Part shown: positions 1 through 12,580 of the stretch, in pieces
How positions within the stretch are numbered: position 1 is the stretch's first letter
Layout of the letters: every line of letters starts with the position of its first letter
Origin: Calliopum simillimum
Taxonomy: Eukaryota > Arthropoda > Insecta > Diptera > Lauxaniidae
Length of the DNA: 64,000 nt
Assembly (NCBI GenBank): GCA_951812925.1
Contig: OX638368.1
Coordinates: 156,164,492-156,228,491 of the forward strand
Direction: 5' to 3'
Program-made: the position numbers and the translations under genes
Notes under the pieces: model-generated
Seen by the model: only the letters and a program-made list of their open reading frames with translations
Database searches by the model: none
Told to the model about the DNA's origin: nothing

Positions 1-2029
1 ATAAACTGCAACAGCTGCAGAATAAACAGTTAGTTTAGCAACAACCAAAATAAACGATTTAGAATGCAATGCAACTGTAGTTGTTGTTATTTGCGTATGC
101 ACATACGATGGTATCACTCCCCATGCAAAAAGAAAAAAAAAAAAACAAAGTTCAGTTTAAAGCGGCCAGTTTGAAGTCTTATCAGAAATGATTTTTAAGG
201 AAAAAGTTTCGAAAAACCGGAAAAATATCTCCGAAACGGAGAAAAACAACAGGAGATTTTTTGCGAAGAATCACTTGCTCTTTAGGAATATTCAAAAATA
301 TTTTTTTTTGACTATTTCGACCATATGTTGCGAACACAAAATTTTTACTTGAATCCGAGTACCTAATTTTTTTTTGGACATTTCAAAATATAAAACATTT
401 AAAGTCAGTCTCTCATAACTCTGAACGCGGTAAAGATACAATACATGATTCATATGAAAGACCATTTTTATTAGATGGTCGAAAAAGTAGGTCATGGAGC
501 GTTTTTTTAATCTTAGTACTAAAACGTATTAAATATTTGTGTCTAATAGCAGAAAACTTACTTTACTCTTGTAGTTTGAATCACTAACTCTCGAAAATAG
601 ATCAGAAGATGAATATCGGTTAAGAAATGTTGTAGTTATGGACAATTTTGTGAAGCAACATCGGTCGATTGTATATTTTGAAATGTTCAAAAAATCACAA
701 CTCTTAAACCGTTTAAGATACAATTTCAATTTTTTTGTCCTATGAAAGGTTACTTTGTTTTCTTAACACAAAAAATATTAAGTTAATTGAGGAGAGGAAG
801 TACAAAAGTTCCTAACTACCATTACGAAGTTAAAGTAATGTCATACATTTTATGTGCCGCAATAATCGTTTATTTGACCGGTATAATTTTTTCAGCATAT
901 ACTTAGTCATCAATTCCACACTATCAAGTAAACATATCGTGAAAACAGAAAACAGTTGAATCATTTTTAGAGGGAATATGTGACAAAGTTTTTACTTGTG
1001 ACAAATTCCGAAAAGCCCTCATACGTTTGGTAAATCTTATTTTGATGCGATTTAAGTGATGTCAGATAACTAACATTGACATTGAGCCGTAATCTGCGTA
1101 CTCAGAAAAAAGAAAGAGCAACCAGCGCTATCGCCACAACGGCAAAAAAACAAAATAAAGATTTTCGGTCGAACTACCGAAAAAAACAGATTCAATTTTA
1201 ATCATATCTAACAAAATGTCACCCAATTCATATTATGCACTGTTGCTTAGGCCCTTTCATACTTCCACTCCTCAAATTTTTTTTCGTATTACAGCACAGG
1301 AAAGTTGGCCAGAGAGATTTCGTTTTGACTTTTTGTAGAATTTTAACTTTCTACTTAGGTACCTAATACTCGTACAATAATAATGAACACTTTGAAACAT
1401 ACACTTACAAAGCAACAATCTGCAAAATAATACAAAAAACCCATATTCCGTCTATTTATCTCAAGAAAATGATTATTTCGTAATTTCTTTAGAAAAGCCA
1501 TTTATCAAAATGCGTTTTACGTAATCCAAAAAATAGTATCTTCTATACTACTTACTATATTATCTATTACTTTACCTTTAAACTAAGTCGGCCGTCTTCC
1601 ATAACAATATGTGAAGAAATAACGACAACACCATAACACTGTCAAAATATTAATGGAGCCCATATAAGTTCCTAATGTCTCTCAGAGGTTGTAAAATCAT
1701 TTTAGCAGACACACACACACTTCCATATAAATATATGCATATACCCTCAAATACAAAGCAGCACAGACACATGACATTTGGAGTGTTTTTTATGTCCTTA
1801 TAAAATATTTACCAATTCATTCGTTGTTCTTTAATGTCCTTTTGTCTTAGGAAATGAAAAAAAAAAAAAAAAAAAAAAAATAATCTACATGCGAGAAACT
1901 TCTACAGTGGGCCGAAATCAAGTTGAGTGTACATTTTAATAAAAATGTTTTTTGCTCTGAAATATATCAGGCCTGTTCTTTAATCAGTGTTGTTTAAACT
2001 ACTTTGCATTTCAAAAACTTTTTTATGAA

Positions 2030-2410
2030 AACAGCGAGTCGCTCGATAAAAAGTATTACAATTTATTTTTGGAAAAACTGCGCAAAATAATTCAATGAAA
2101 TTTGGTACACTGCGTCCGTCGTCAACTTTAGCTTGTGGGATTGAAAAAAAGGGCAAAATCGATCAACGAACACGACTACCGCCCATACAAAATATATATT
2201 TAAAATGTAATATTTAGAGCATTATTGGCAATAAAGGAACCAAAATACACAAAATTTCTAGGGACAGTAAGTACAAGCTCTGAGCAAAGACAAGGCAAAA
2301 ACGGACAAGAGAGCGTGGCACCCCTCATACAAGTAAAAGTTTCGAAATACTAACTCTGGGAAAAAACTATGTGAGTTCGGACAAGAGGGCGTGGCACCGA
2401 AATTTTTGCG
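2030..2410 (-). repeat. dispersed repeat, fragment
   Basis: A diverged copy, in reverse orientation, of the dispersed repeat seen more fully at 44510-45180. Shared landmarks are TACCGCCCATACAAAATATA, a TTTGGTACACTG box next to GTCGTCAACTTTAGCT, and two units containing GACAAGAG-GCGTGGCACC. It has no coding potential. The family is widespread in this window, but I cannot name it. Confidence 0.7.
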
Positions 2411-3869
2411 TCAATGTATGTCACAAACGCTTACAGAGCACATGGACCTTGTAATTCGTAGGTAATAACGTTTCGTTGCTTACTTTTTTATATGAGTCTG
2501 CCAAATGCAGAAGCATTTCTCTTCAGATATTGGTATTTTTGGACAACTAGGAAGCAAACGAATTTAAAAATACCAATATGAATTTTTTTGTCTTTTAACT
2601 GCTTTTGCATGTGGGCAACTCATATATTTATATACTGCTCTATTGTCCTAACGTTTGATGTAAGGTTCAGTAACTGCGTTTAGCGGCCTAAAATCTGTAC
2701 AATACATTGATGCTGTTCCTTAACTTCAACTTTTTAGTACACATAATTTGGCACCAAAAATAAGAAGAAAATTTGGATGCTTCATAGAAATTTTATAAAG
2801 GATTTAGCTCTACTGTGCTGTTGGGCCACACAAGTCGTATGTGTGATTGTAGTGTTATTGCCCTTTTTGTTGTTGTTGTTTTTGCGTAAGTGCATAAAAT
2901 AGTGATTTACATGAATAAAACAAACTTTATTGTTTATTATTATTGTATGTGTGTCCGTCTATCTTTGGATCCTTCGAAGGAAACTGTAAATGAAATACAA
3001 CACAAAAAAAAAAAGAAAAAAAAAAACCAAATAAAACATATTTTTGGTGTTTTGGTATTGTTGCTTCTCTTATTGAAGGGGAGTGGCAACAGGCGGAATT
3101 TATGACAGCATGTTTTTCATTCTTAACACACACACACACTCCCCATAGTACGCACACACATGGCCAGTAAACATACACAGCCAGACACACATGAAAAAAG
3201 GACATACACGCATTTATTTCATTAGTCTCTGGAATATTGAAAATGTCCTGGGATTAAGTTTTACTACTTATTACATCATTGTTGTTGTTGTTGCCATTAT
3301 CCTTTAGGGAACTGTGTAGTGAAAGTAAAGCAGAGCCAAAAATTTGTTTGTAAACAAATTACTAGGGAAAATTTTCCAACTATATTACAACAAAAAGTGC
3401 CTAAAGAGGCGTAGGTGGTACTAATGAGACATAGAGCGAGAAGATACCATAAAGATGCATATAAGTTGAGAGTATGGACGGACGCAAGTCAAATAAGTTT
3501 TGCCAAGTTTAATTTTTCACTTCATAATCATCATCATCAGCAGCTGCATAAACATCATTTTGTGTATTGGCTCCTAAAAGTATGCTACAGAAAATTAATT
3601 ATTTGCATTTTGTAAATGGTAAATCTGTGTGTTGTTTGCTTTATTTATTATTAGGGTGAATTTGAAAAATGTTTTAGCCCGAAAAAAGAAAAATTGAAAG
3701 CAGAAAACAGTTCAAAAAGTCTTCAGCTAAAATACATACGACCAGTAAAAGATATAGAAAACTGTGCAAAAAGAAATAGATAGGAAAAACTCTCCAGTTT
3801 GAGGCCACAGACATGCAAAGGTAGATCATCGCAAAGGATCACACGGCGTATATCTAATATGTATCTAAA

Positions 3870-4320
3870 AAATATAGTTTGTCTGTGTGTTCGCTTTTTA
3901 TGGGCTCGAAAACCACTTAATGGATGTCGATGAAATTTTCATTGTAAGTATGTTAGTATAGATCAGGGAAAGGTTATAGGTTAGAATGATAGGCGGAGCC
4001 ACACCCCTAAACAAGAAAACTCCACATTTCTCAGAAACTGCTTGACGCATAGTAACGAAATTTGGTACACATGTAAATTCCACAAAGCCAAATATCACTC
4101 ATTAGAAAAACTGAAAGAAATAATAATTCGACATACCTCTGAAACCGTTCTAAGCATATGAATGAAATTTGTTATTGTAAATGCGTAAAGGACACTGGAA
4201 AAATAGCATCAACTCGAAAAATTGGCGATATACATATGAAACTATTTGACACCGATAAATAAGGTTTGGTACATATGTAAAAGGCACCGGGACAAAGGTG
4301 CTCGGATAATAGCTTGTAAA
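3870..4320 (+). repeat. dispersed repeat, tandem-unit part
   Basis: Diverged tandem units with the phrases GAAATTTGGTACACATGTAA, CTCTGAAACCGTTC and GCACCGGGACAAA, the same wording as in 37130-37440. This is probably the internal, repeated part of the same dispersed family. Its boundaries are approximate. Confidence 0.55.
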
Positions 4321-5599
4321 AAACAAAAACTCTCTATTTGTATTGTTTTTTGAATTTTAAACAAATTTTTATAAAATAAAGTACTTACCCTAAACTTTGT
4401 TTCAACTTTTTTCGATATGCCAAATCATTTAACAGAGCCACCCTGATTTTAGTTAAAATTTATTATTTGCGTAAAATATTTACAATTTAATCTCCCTAAG
4501 GCAACAAACTTCGACATGGTAAGTAATTTAACTATTGGCCACTTGTTGTTTATTTTTGCTTTTAGAGAATTTTGGTCATAACTCTTAATTACAAACAACA
4601 CAACACAACACATTTTCCCTAAGTTACTGTGGCAACATCTGCAATAAACATCGTGGCAACACAAATAATCGACTTGTGCTCATTCATATGAGTAAATTAA
4701 AATTTAACAAATAAATACTTAAAGGATTTCAACAAAATGCAAAAACCAAAAAAGTAACATTGTCTTTGCGAAGATTACAATGAATAATTGAAATTTATTA
4801 GTTACAAGTGTAGTTGTATGTTTACACACACACACACAAACACATATAATTTAAATTAATCATTTTATTGAACATAAAGAACATTAAAGGATTTTAACAG
4901 CTACAGGCGTTCAATCAACAATTCATGTGAAGTATGTAGGTACATGTGGTTGTTTCAATTGAATGAAAATAAAAAGAACAAATAAGTTTTGTTCTTTAGT
5001 TGACAATTCACAATAACCATAGTAAACAAAAATACTTAATCATTTTCATTTATTAAAACAAATTAAAAATAAAATAATTTAAATGTCATCACTACTCACT
5101 TCACATCATCTACACATTATATTGATTTGCTGCAGTTTAATGCATTTAATTGACTTGACATTTTAAATTTAAATGGGAATACATATGTATACGAATAAAT
5201 ATGAAACAGCATCACATAGCGTTTCCTGCACAGGATGTTCTCCTGTTGATCCCTACCTGCGCAGTGATGAAATTGAAAACGACATCGACGACGACGACGT
5301 TCATTAAAAATTCATTTCAACTGATTGAAAAAGCATCTGAAAAATGCATACTGTTGTTGACAAATATATTCAAGAGATTTTATTTTGATTACTATCTGAC
5401 ATTTTAGCTAATATGCACATACATACATATGTATAAGGACTGTTCCAGAAAAAATTGACACTTTTGTTTCTGAAGATTTTGAATTACTTGATCATGATGT
5501 TGGTGGTTGGAATATGGGTGCTTCATTTCAATAAAACATGGCGTTAAAAAAACAAAAATATATAGTAGAATACTTGGTGACAACACTTCAAACGAAAAT

Positions 5600-6020
5600 G
5601 GTGTCTAGCAATCAAGAAAAAGTTCGGAAACTGATTGTGTCCACTTAAATCGAAAAACCAGAAGTTAAAAAAAATAAACAAATGCATCAAAAACAATGCC
5701 CAGAGGATTATTTTGAATTACCTAAAGGGTCTACTTATCGTACGAAAAAAGATTTCAAGTAGAAACCCTGGCTTGGACGCACAGTTGGTGAAAAATGTGT
5801 TTTAAGCAGAATTCCGACACTTCAGTACGAGATACTGCTGTAAGGCAGGTACATAGAAATCTACTATACAAAGACTACATAAACAGAAGCCAACTGAAGA
5901 TCTACTGAAAAAAACCAGATTATTCCAATTAGCAGGGAGCAGCGTCAGCTAAAAAGCAAATATAGAGAAAAGAAAATCACAAAATTTCCTAAGCTGTTTA
6001 TGGCTTGGCAGGCCATATCC
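5600..6020 (+). pseudogene. Tc1-like transposase relic
   Basis: A badly decayed plus-strand stretch with several frameshifts and stops. Readable pieces are VSSNQEKVRKLIV, a GLGRTVGEK basic patch, SVRDTAVRQVHRNLLYKDY (resembling the second helix-turn-helix of Tc1/mariner transposases) and, near the end, KFPKLFMAWQAI, close to KYLVWQAI in the relic at 49791-50400. Together they suggest a relic of the same Tc1-like group with most of the catalytic core missing. It cannot make a functional protein. The identification rests on short motifs only. Confidence 0.45.
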
Positions 6021-6027
6021 CCTGCTA

Positions 6028-6310
6028 ACTGAGAAGCTGTTTTTATACTCTAAACCCAGGGTATATTCACTTTGGCATTCCGTTTGTAACGCAGACAAGG
6101 AGACGTGGAGGTATGGAAAAGTATATATATTCTGGATCAGCGTCACCTCCTGAGTCGATGTCCGTCTGCCTGGTTGGCTGGCTGTCTGTGGAAATATTTT
6201 TCACGGGAAAACTAAAGAAGATAATTCGATGAAATTTGGTACTCATCCTCAGTTGTCAGCGAAGTGTGTTTTGGGTCGCAATTTAGATGAAATTAACATT
6301 TTAATGGCAT
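6028..6310 (-). repeat. dispersed repeat, terminal fragment
   Basis: In reverse orientation it matches the end of the repeat at 45020-45170: an AGGGTATA terminal box, AAGTATATATATTCTGGATC, a GCGTCACCTCCTG box, CTGCCTGGTTGGCTGGCTGT and GATGAAATTTGGTACTC. It directly follows the Tc1-like relic. The boundaries are approximate. Confidence 0.65.
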
Positions 6311-6594
6311 ATTCCACTCAGCATATGCAAGCATGACTTCCTCCATGATATGTATGTAACAATTTGGTTCCATTATTTCCTTGATCCAACACAATCCCAA
6401 GAAAAAAAAAATCTCCACACCATTATATTTATTGCCACCTTTATGTTTGAAGGTTTTGGTGATATAGCGAGGGTTATGTTCCGTATTTCTTGGACGTCTT
6501 ATCCAGGATTTTCATTACTATCAATGAAATTAACTTTTGTTTTGTCCTACTATAAGGTTTTGTCATTTTTTTTTCGTTAACTAGGCCGTCCCCA

Positions 6595-6905
6595 ACTGAT
6601 TGTCATTTTGCGAATGCTTATAAGGATTTTTTTTCCACCAAACGCCGCCTAAAGGTTCTGGTAGAAACTGGAACTCCAAACTCTGCCCGGATGACTGCAG
6701 CAAACTACAAAAGACCCCGACATGATACCCGCGTGATATAAATATTATCATTTCAGTTGTTTTTCGTGATCTACCGCAACTCAATTCTTGTTTTTGAGGC
6801 AACATATCATTAAAAACAAACTTTTGAGATCTTCCAATTATTTTGGCTATAACTCACTTCGTAGGTTCTTGATAATGGAACGCTTTTCGTTCGAGCAATG
6901 TCTTC
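6595..6905 (-). pseudogene. Tc1-like transposase, N-terminal relic
   Basis: A minus-strand relic of the DNA-binding half of a Tc1-like transposase, readable by switching frames. The pieces are RSIIKNLRSEL, then AKIIGRSQKFV (recognition helix of the first helix-turn-helix), then SCGRSRKTTE (the GRPR-type hinge motif), then AAVIRAEFGVPVSTRTFRRR and LVEKK (second helix-turn-helix). At least two frameshifts and one stop interrupt it. The catalytic domain expected further along the minus strand was not recognised. It is not functional. Tc1 family membership is well supported by the GRPR hinge and the STRT-RRRL motif. Confidence 0.65.
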
Positions 6906-8064
6906 CATGACCAACTCTTTCTATTTTTACTATAATATTTGTTAACAATGTCATCTATTATCCAAAATGGAGATTCAGTGATACTTACTAAAGCTATTTT
7001 GCAAAAAAAGGGAGTTATTTGAAGTATTAAACCGTATGAACCAATTTTTTTGTCCATTGAAAGTTTTACCGCTGTCAATCAATTAAAATTTTTCCCTAAC
7101 TTGAGTTTTGGAAACACGTGATAGATTTGCATATTTTCTGCTAGCGGTCTCCCGAATTTTTATGCAATGGGTGACCCTATTTTTGTGTCCATTACTGTAA
7201 GTGTAAGTAATATGTGCATGTAGAATGATTCGTTTAATTTTTTTTTTTTTTTTTTTATCAAACAAAGTTATTATTCGCGACAAAAACTACAATCACGAAC
7301 ACATTTCTCAAGTCCTGAGTTTACTATAAGCATCAATTAAGTCAACACAACTGCTTCGTCTGTTTGTACTGCACTTCACTCTCAGTTAATTTATTTAAAT
7401 GTTGTAAAAATTAAAAATATTTATTTGAATATAAATTAAAAAAATAAGAGAACTTTCTTTTTTTATTTTTTTTTTTTTGTTTGATGAATTCAACAGAACT
7501 TAACTGAAAACCACAACATTTAATAAATTAAGCGAAAATATTCTCTGTTTACATAAAATATTTTATTGCCCTTAAACAAGAGTATTGCACAAAAAAAAAA
7601 AAAAAAAAAAAAAAAAATCCAACAACAACAATAATTGAGGAAAAGTCAGAATAATTAATAAAATTGACTACCAACGCAGGCTTGTGGGTAAGAGGCATTA
7701 CGAAAAATAAGCAGTACAGAAAAAAAAAAATCTGTTAAATAAATAAAACAGATGAAATACTGAAAAAAAAAAAAAAAAAATTATATCAAGCTGAAAAAAA
7801 TGGAAAAAAGCAGAAGTGCAGCCAAACTTCCTCGGCACTGAAAATTAATGGAAAATGCTTTAACTAACCAAGCAATAATTGGATAATATTGGCTTACAAA
7901 GATCCCTACAAAAACAATAATAACACTGTGCTCGAATCGAAAACATTTTCTTTTATAACCAGAGCCTAAGCCTTAAAAATGATTGGTGAAAATTTTTCAT
8001 TATGTACATTGGACATGTCTCTTATCAAAATTATTCCAATTTCTAATACTTATAATATAGTATA

Positions 8065-8856
8065 AGGGCAGATAGGGTAGATTCGTACTCGGGGCACCTT
8101 TAGTGGCTTTATTTCGAAATCTATAAACGTTACCACATCCGCGCTTGTATCCAACATTGGTACTAATTGTAACCATTTAGCTGGTGAAATGTGGCAATGG
8201 TACGATTGTTGACATGGCCGAAAAAAGACTTTGTGTGTTTTTCCAGTGCAAAAGTAATTTTCTTACCTGAATTTAACTTTGTTTAATGGTAATAGCCTTT
8301 TGCTAAAATCTAAAAGTACTTCTGCTTGCGATTTTGCTAATAATTTTCATAAAAATAACAAAAATTTAAATTGATCATTTTAATTTATTAAGTATAACAA
8401 AAGTAAGAGTGGCTGTATAGTTACCAATTAATTCATGGGATTATTGAAATACGTCCAAAAGCAAACGCAATACTCCAAAGATAATCTTACCCGCATTTGG
8501 GGCACATTCGTACGTTTTGAATATTTTCAGAAAATCTGTCCTTTCTCTTAATAAATAAATCGGAACGTCTTTAGCTTACACTACATTAAAAGCTTAATAT
8601 TGTACTTATTGTACTTGTACTTATTGTACTTGTACTTATTTTACTTGTACTTATTGTACTTGTACTTATTGTACTTGTACTTATTGTACTTGTACTTATT
8701 GTACTTGTACTTATTGTACTTGTACTTATTGTACTTGTACTTATTGTACTTGTTCTTTTTGTACTTAACAGCATACTAGTTATTTTGAAAAAGCTGGTAG
8801 CTTGCTTTATTTTTAGCCATAAAGTCAAAACTGTACGAATCTACCCTATCTTCCCT
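8065..8856. mobile_element. non-autonomous element with TA flanks, inverted ends and minisatellite core
   Basis: The ends are inverted repeats of 24 bp with one mismatch (AGGGCAGATAGGGTAGATTC... and its complement), flanked by TA on both sides (8063-8064, 8857-8858). The terminal motif ATTCGTAC plus GGGGCAC recurs inside at about 8498-8513 (TTGGGGCACATTCGTAC). A 15-bp minisatellite occupies 8599-8766. No transposase is present; the 80-codon minus-strand ORF is only the translated minisatellite (ISTST repeats). Confidence 0.8.
8599..8766. repeat. 15-bp minisatellite, about 11 copies
   Basis: Tandem repeats of TTGTACTTGTACTTA, almost identical apart from single changes near 8641 and at the right edge. 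The low divergence suggests recent expansion. Each unit has two GTAC palindromes, and the host element's end motif ATTCGTAC also ends in GTAC. Confidence 0.95.
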
Positions 8857-9177
8857 TACAGATATCAAAAGATGACACCAATGAGTGTAGGGTATATACA
8901 AGAAGAGAAAGAAACAACAGCAATAAAAACGCAGTTTATCATAATAAAACATAAAGAATGATACAGTGTGTATTCTCCTTTAACTCCTAGGAGGAGCATA
9001 GGGCCAACAGTGTAATCCAAATAAAAAATCAGGAAAAATATAAAGGAAGTACTGCAGCTAAAGTAATAATACTCAAGCAAAAACTCATAATTGTAAAATT
9101 TACGATATACGAAAATTCTTAATTAAATGAAAGTTAACTTGGAAAACGGAGCCTTCATCCTCACATATGTCTGTATA

Positions 9178-11267
9178 TGGGTGATTCTTAGATAACTGTG
9201 CTTTTTCGAGTTGTAAAATTGGCAGATATTTTTTTTGGATTTTTGCAAGTTTTTTCATGCTATCTTATGTAAACACACTCTTAAAACTCACCTTTTAAGT
9301 AGATCAACAACAAGTGTGAATTTACGGCTTTGAGGTCGAAATTAAGAAATTTTGCTGCCACGTTTGTGACCAAATTGCCACGTTTGTGACATTTTAGCAA
9401 CACTATGGAAAAATTATGGTTTTGAAGCGTTTTGATGAGAGATATATTGCATATAATGACAAATTTACACTTCAAGACTAATTTTGCAACAGTGTCATGT
9501 CTCCGGTGGTCCATTTTTTTTATACCCTACGGCCCTAAAGATCAACTATGGTTCCCTGTCCTCTGTTTTAATAGCCGTTTATGATGGATTAGGATCTCCT
9601 AATTACGAATCTGATCTTGATTTTTTTCTATTACATCAGTATCCTTAGTTATCCTTGTTCAAAAGTGAAAAAATCACAGTTTTGACATCTACTTAACTAA
9701 AACAGCAATAAGTAAAATTAATTTTTGTCAATGGATTCAGACAGCCGAATTTATTATCAACAAGACAAAATTTACCGTTTTTCAATTGGATTCCCAGTTT
9801 CCGAGTTATAAGCCTTTAAAAAAAGGATACCTCTCAATAACACACAAAGGACCGAAAAATTAACAAAAATGGTAAGTTTTATTATTTTTACCAGAAATAT
9901 ATTTTATCACGAAAATTTTAAGCCCTTGCAGACTAAAATCGGATGAAAAAATAAGGCTCTATTGTAGATTAAGTGAATGAACAGATGAAATTTTGATTCT
10001 GCGAATTTGCAAAGTAGTAGTTTAGTAGGCTTAGTCACTAAATCTAGAATAGAGCTGTCATTTTTCATGCGATTATGGTCTGCAAAGTCACGAAATTTTT
10101 GTAATTAAATATGTTATTGATAAAAATAATAAAACTTGATTTGTAACTTTTCGGTCTCGAAAAATCCTTTGTATGTTATCGAAAGATGTCCTTAATTTAA
10201 ACGCTTATAACTCGGAAGCTAAGAATCCAATTGAAAAACGGTAAATTATGTCTTGTTGACAATAAATTTGGCTGTCTGAATCCATTGACAGAAATTTATT
10301 TTACTTGTTGTTGTTTTTGTTCTATAGCTTTAACTAGATGTCAAAGCAGTGATTTTTTCACTTTTGAGCAAGGATAACTCAGGATTCTGATGGTGTAGAA
10401 AAATTTTTGTATTAAAAACATAATTAATAGCCTTCAACTAAACATCTGTATACTCAAACTTTATATGAAATATGTTTTTTGCAGACTGATAAAAAGTGCC
10501 ACGTTTGTGACATTTTTGATGCGCCACGTTTGTGACATTTTTGCAGTTTATCGCTCATTGTAAAGCACGCTTTTGAGTTCAAGATTTTTCCGAAAGAATT
10601 TGGGGTCATGTCTGCAAATCCTACAAAAAAATTGTTTCATGCATAAAATAAAATGTCCTACCTGGGAGTGCCGAGTGCCACGTTTGTGACCATAATTTTT
10701 AGAAAAAACGGTTTTTGTTTATAAAATGCCCTATAAAACGCAAACAGATTTCTTTTTGGGCGCGTCTTGACATGATAACCTTTGGGTGATGGATAGTGAT
10801 CAGAACTAATGCATATGTATTGCAATCTATTGACTGAAACAGTAGTACCATGCAGTAGTAGCATTAAGCTTTCAAGAAATTTTTTTCCAAAACTAGGGGA
10901 CAGTTTTCAATTCGAAATTTTGCCCTCTAAAAATTATTTAAAACTGCAGATGAGGTCAGAATATTGTAGCCTTAAGTATTTACTTAATATGTGTAGTAAC
11001 TTGTTTTCTGTTCCATTTCCGTTTTTTGGTCGTTTTTCATCGTTTTGTGTATAAAAAGTAGGGGTAGGACATGCCACGTTTGTGACATTTGGGGTATATT
11101 TGCAAACTTTCACAATAGACCAATAATTATTTGGTGGTAAAATTGATCCGCTCTATTAGAAAAACATAGTTTCTAACTTATAGCGAAATTTTTTGTGAAA
11201 AAAAAGCCTACTGTATAGGTGAAATCTCCAGAGGACACAAAAAGTACAGTTATCTGAGAATCACCCA
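9178..11267. mobile_element. 2.1-kb element with inverted ends and six GCCACGTTTGTGAC motifs
   Basis: The ends TGGGTGATTCTTAGATAACT and its near-complement at 11248-11267 define a 2.09-kb element with TA (or TATA-like) flanks. Six exact copies of GCCACGTTTGTGAC lie inside, all on the plus strand: 9357, 9377, 10498, 10523, 10677 and 11073. An inner inverted repeat (about 9660-9850 against 10195-10385) folds the middle. No transposase frame is recognisable, so it is probably non-autonomous. The superfamily is unknown. Confidence 0.75.
9660..10385. repeat. inner foldback of the 2.1-kb element
   Basis: Two diverged inverted arms. The left carries CAATGGATTCAGACAGCC, AATTGGATTCCCAG and AGTTATAAGC; the right carries the complements (GGCTGTCTGAATCCATTG, GCTTATAACTCGGAAG, AATCCAATTGAAAAACGG). 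It may be a separate older element nested in the larger one. Confidence 0.75.
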
Positions 11268-12487
11268 TATAGAGTATTTACAACCGGAAGCACTTTTTAA
11301 ATCTTAAAATGCGCACATGTATGTTCATGTTGGCTGCACGTCTGTTGCTTTGCCTGTTCAAATGAACCAAATTGTTTGTATTTCAGATGTTAACAGCGCC
11401 GGATGGTTAATTCGTAGTTAAAAAAAAACTGTATTTTTTTAAAAATTTTTTATTGTTGTTTATTTTAAACAATGAATTCCCAATAGCAGGATACGATACA
11501 ATTGAAAGTCTGCGCGTAGTCTTGTTTAAAATATAAATAGCCCATTGCTTAAGAATTTTCCAAGAACGCTTTTAATTGGTTAATATATACTTTTTCAAGT
11601 TGAGCTTAGCTTAAAGAGTTTATAAATTTAAACATTTCATTAAAATACAAAAATGACTGATGAACAAAACTCACAAGTTCTTATAAAAATAGCTAACGTT
11701 GTTTTCGAATTTTTCGGTAAACTTAAAATTGGAAAATTTACACGTTTTTAAGAAGTTTTAAAATTTGAATACCTCGTGGCGTGTATTCAGTTGGCATGTG
11801 GTTTCGTCAAGTTCAAGACGCAGTCTGAAGTGGCATTCTTGCATTTATTTATTTTAATGACCAACTTGCAATGCTAGCTTTATTATCCAACCTGGATCAG
11901 AAGTTTGATTCCGTAAAATTTCTTAATAAGAACACCATAAAAAAGTTTTGGTAAAATAATTGTTTTAAAAGCACCCGAGCAAGCGAGTTCGCAAATTCAT
12001 TTCATTTATAGCTTCCATGTATGATGACTACATCACATTTAGCTTAATTTAAATTTGGCAATCCTCGAATCCTTAGATATATGTCAATTCAGATTTCAGT
12101 CCGAAATATAAAGGTAAATACTTATTCCAAAATATATTAACAAGCTCATGTCAGTCAATTCGTCAAAGATATCATAGCTTTATCCATTAAAACTTTAGCA
12201 TTTCCCCCTTCAATCTAGATGAAAATGTAACTGAGGGAAATTTAATGAATACAATAGGCAAGGAGCAAGTCATCAGTGAATTTCTTTTTTGACTGCAGGC
12301 TCTACAACAGTGAGAGGTGCCATTTAGAAGCAGACTAAACTTAATGTTTCCCAAAAAAAAAAAAAAAAATCCAATACACTTATTCCGTCATTTTACATCC
12401 GATCGGCCCAGTAAACAGATTTTTATAGTTTTAACTAATTTATAGGGCTCATGATTTTTGGTATATATTTGTATTTTCTTTACTTAC

Positions 12488-12580
12488 CCAAATAGGCCTG
12501 CTGTGGTTCTGCCATTTGTATAAGAGCGGAATCCTTTTTGTTGTACAATATTTTTACACGTTGCACATCGCCATAAACAC
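12488..12580 (-). CDS. heph: hephaestus/PTB exon: middle of RRM3
   Basis: Internal coding exon of 93 nt. With the carried-over G it reads [20 protein letters not shown] and [11 protein letters not shown], the beta2, beta3 (RNP1) and alpha2 part of RRM3. Human PTBP1 has [31 protein letters not shown] at this place. The acceptor is TTTGAAATTTAG|GTGTTTATGG and the donor is TTGG|GTAAGTA. The exon leaves one base over, so the next exon should complete Ala and continue AMSHL. That next exon was looked for on the minus strand of 1-12487 and not found. The exon is separated from the microexon by a 22.7-kb intron, the largest complete intron in the window. Confidence 0.95.

Larger units (their letters stand above)
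1..12487 (-). other. heph: heph intron downstream of the RRM3 exon (partial)
   Basis: Sequence 3-prime of the exon at 12488-12580 on the transcribed strand, after a GTAAGTA donor. The next expected exon (AMSHL, rest of RRM3) was not found, so the intron most likely continues past position 1. Stretches without a definable feature are 1-2030, 2420-3860, 4330-5590, 6310-6590, 6910-8060 (long poly(A) at 7591-7617 and poly(T) at 7240-7257) and 11270-12487. A pure run of about 24 A lies at 1857-1880. Confidence 0.6.

Noticed and set aside
8586..8828. 80-codon minus-strand ORF with ISTST repeats
   Set aside because: It is only the translation of the 15-bp minisatellite.
1..12487. Remaining heph exons (AMSHL and RRM4)
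   Set aside because: I looked for the expected minus-strand coding (MSHL, WGKPIRV, KKPGSKN) and did not see it, so these exons are assumed to lie outside.
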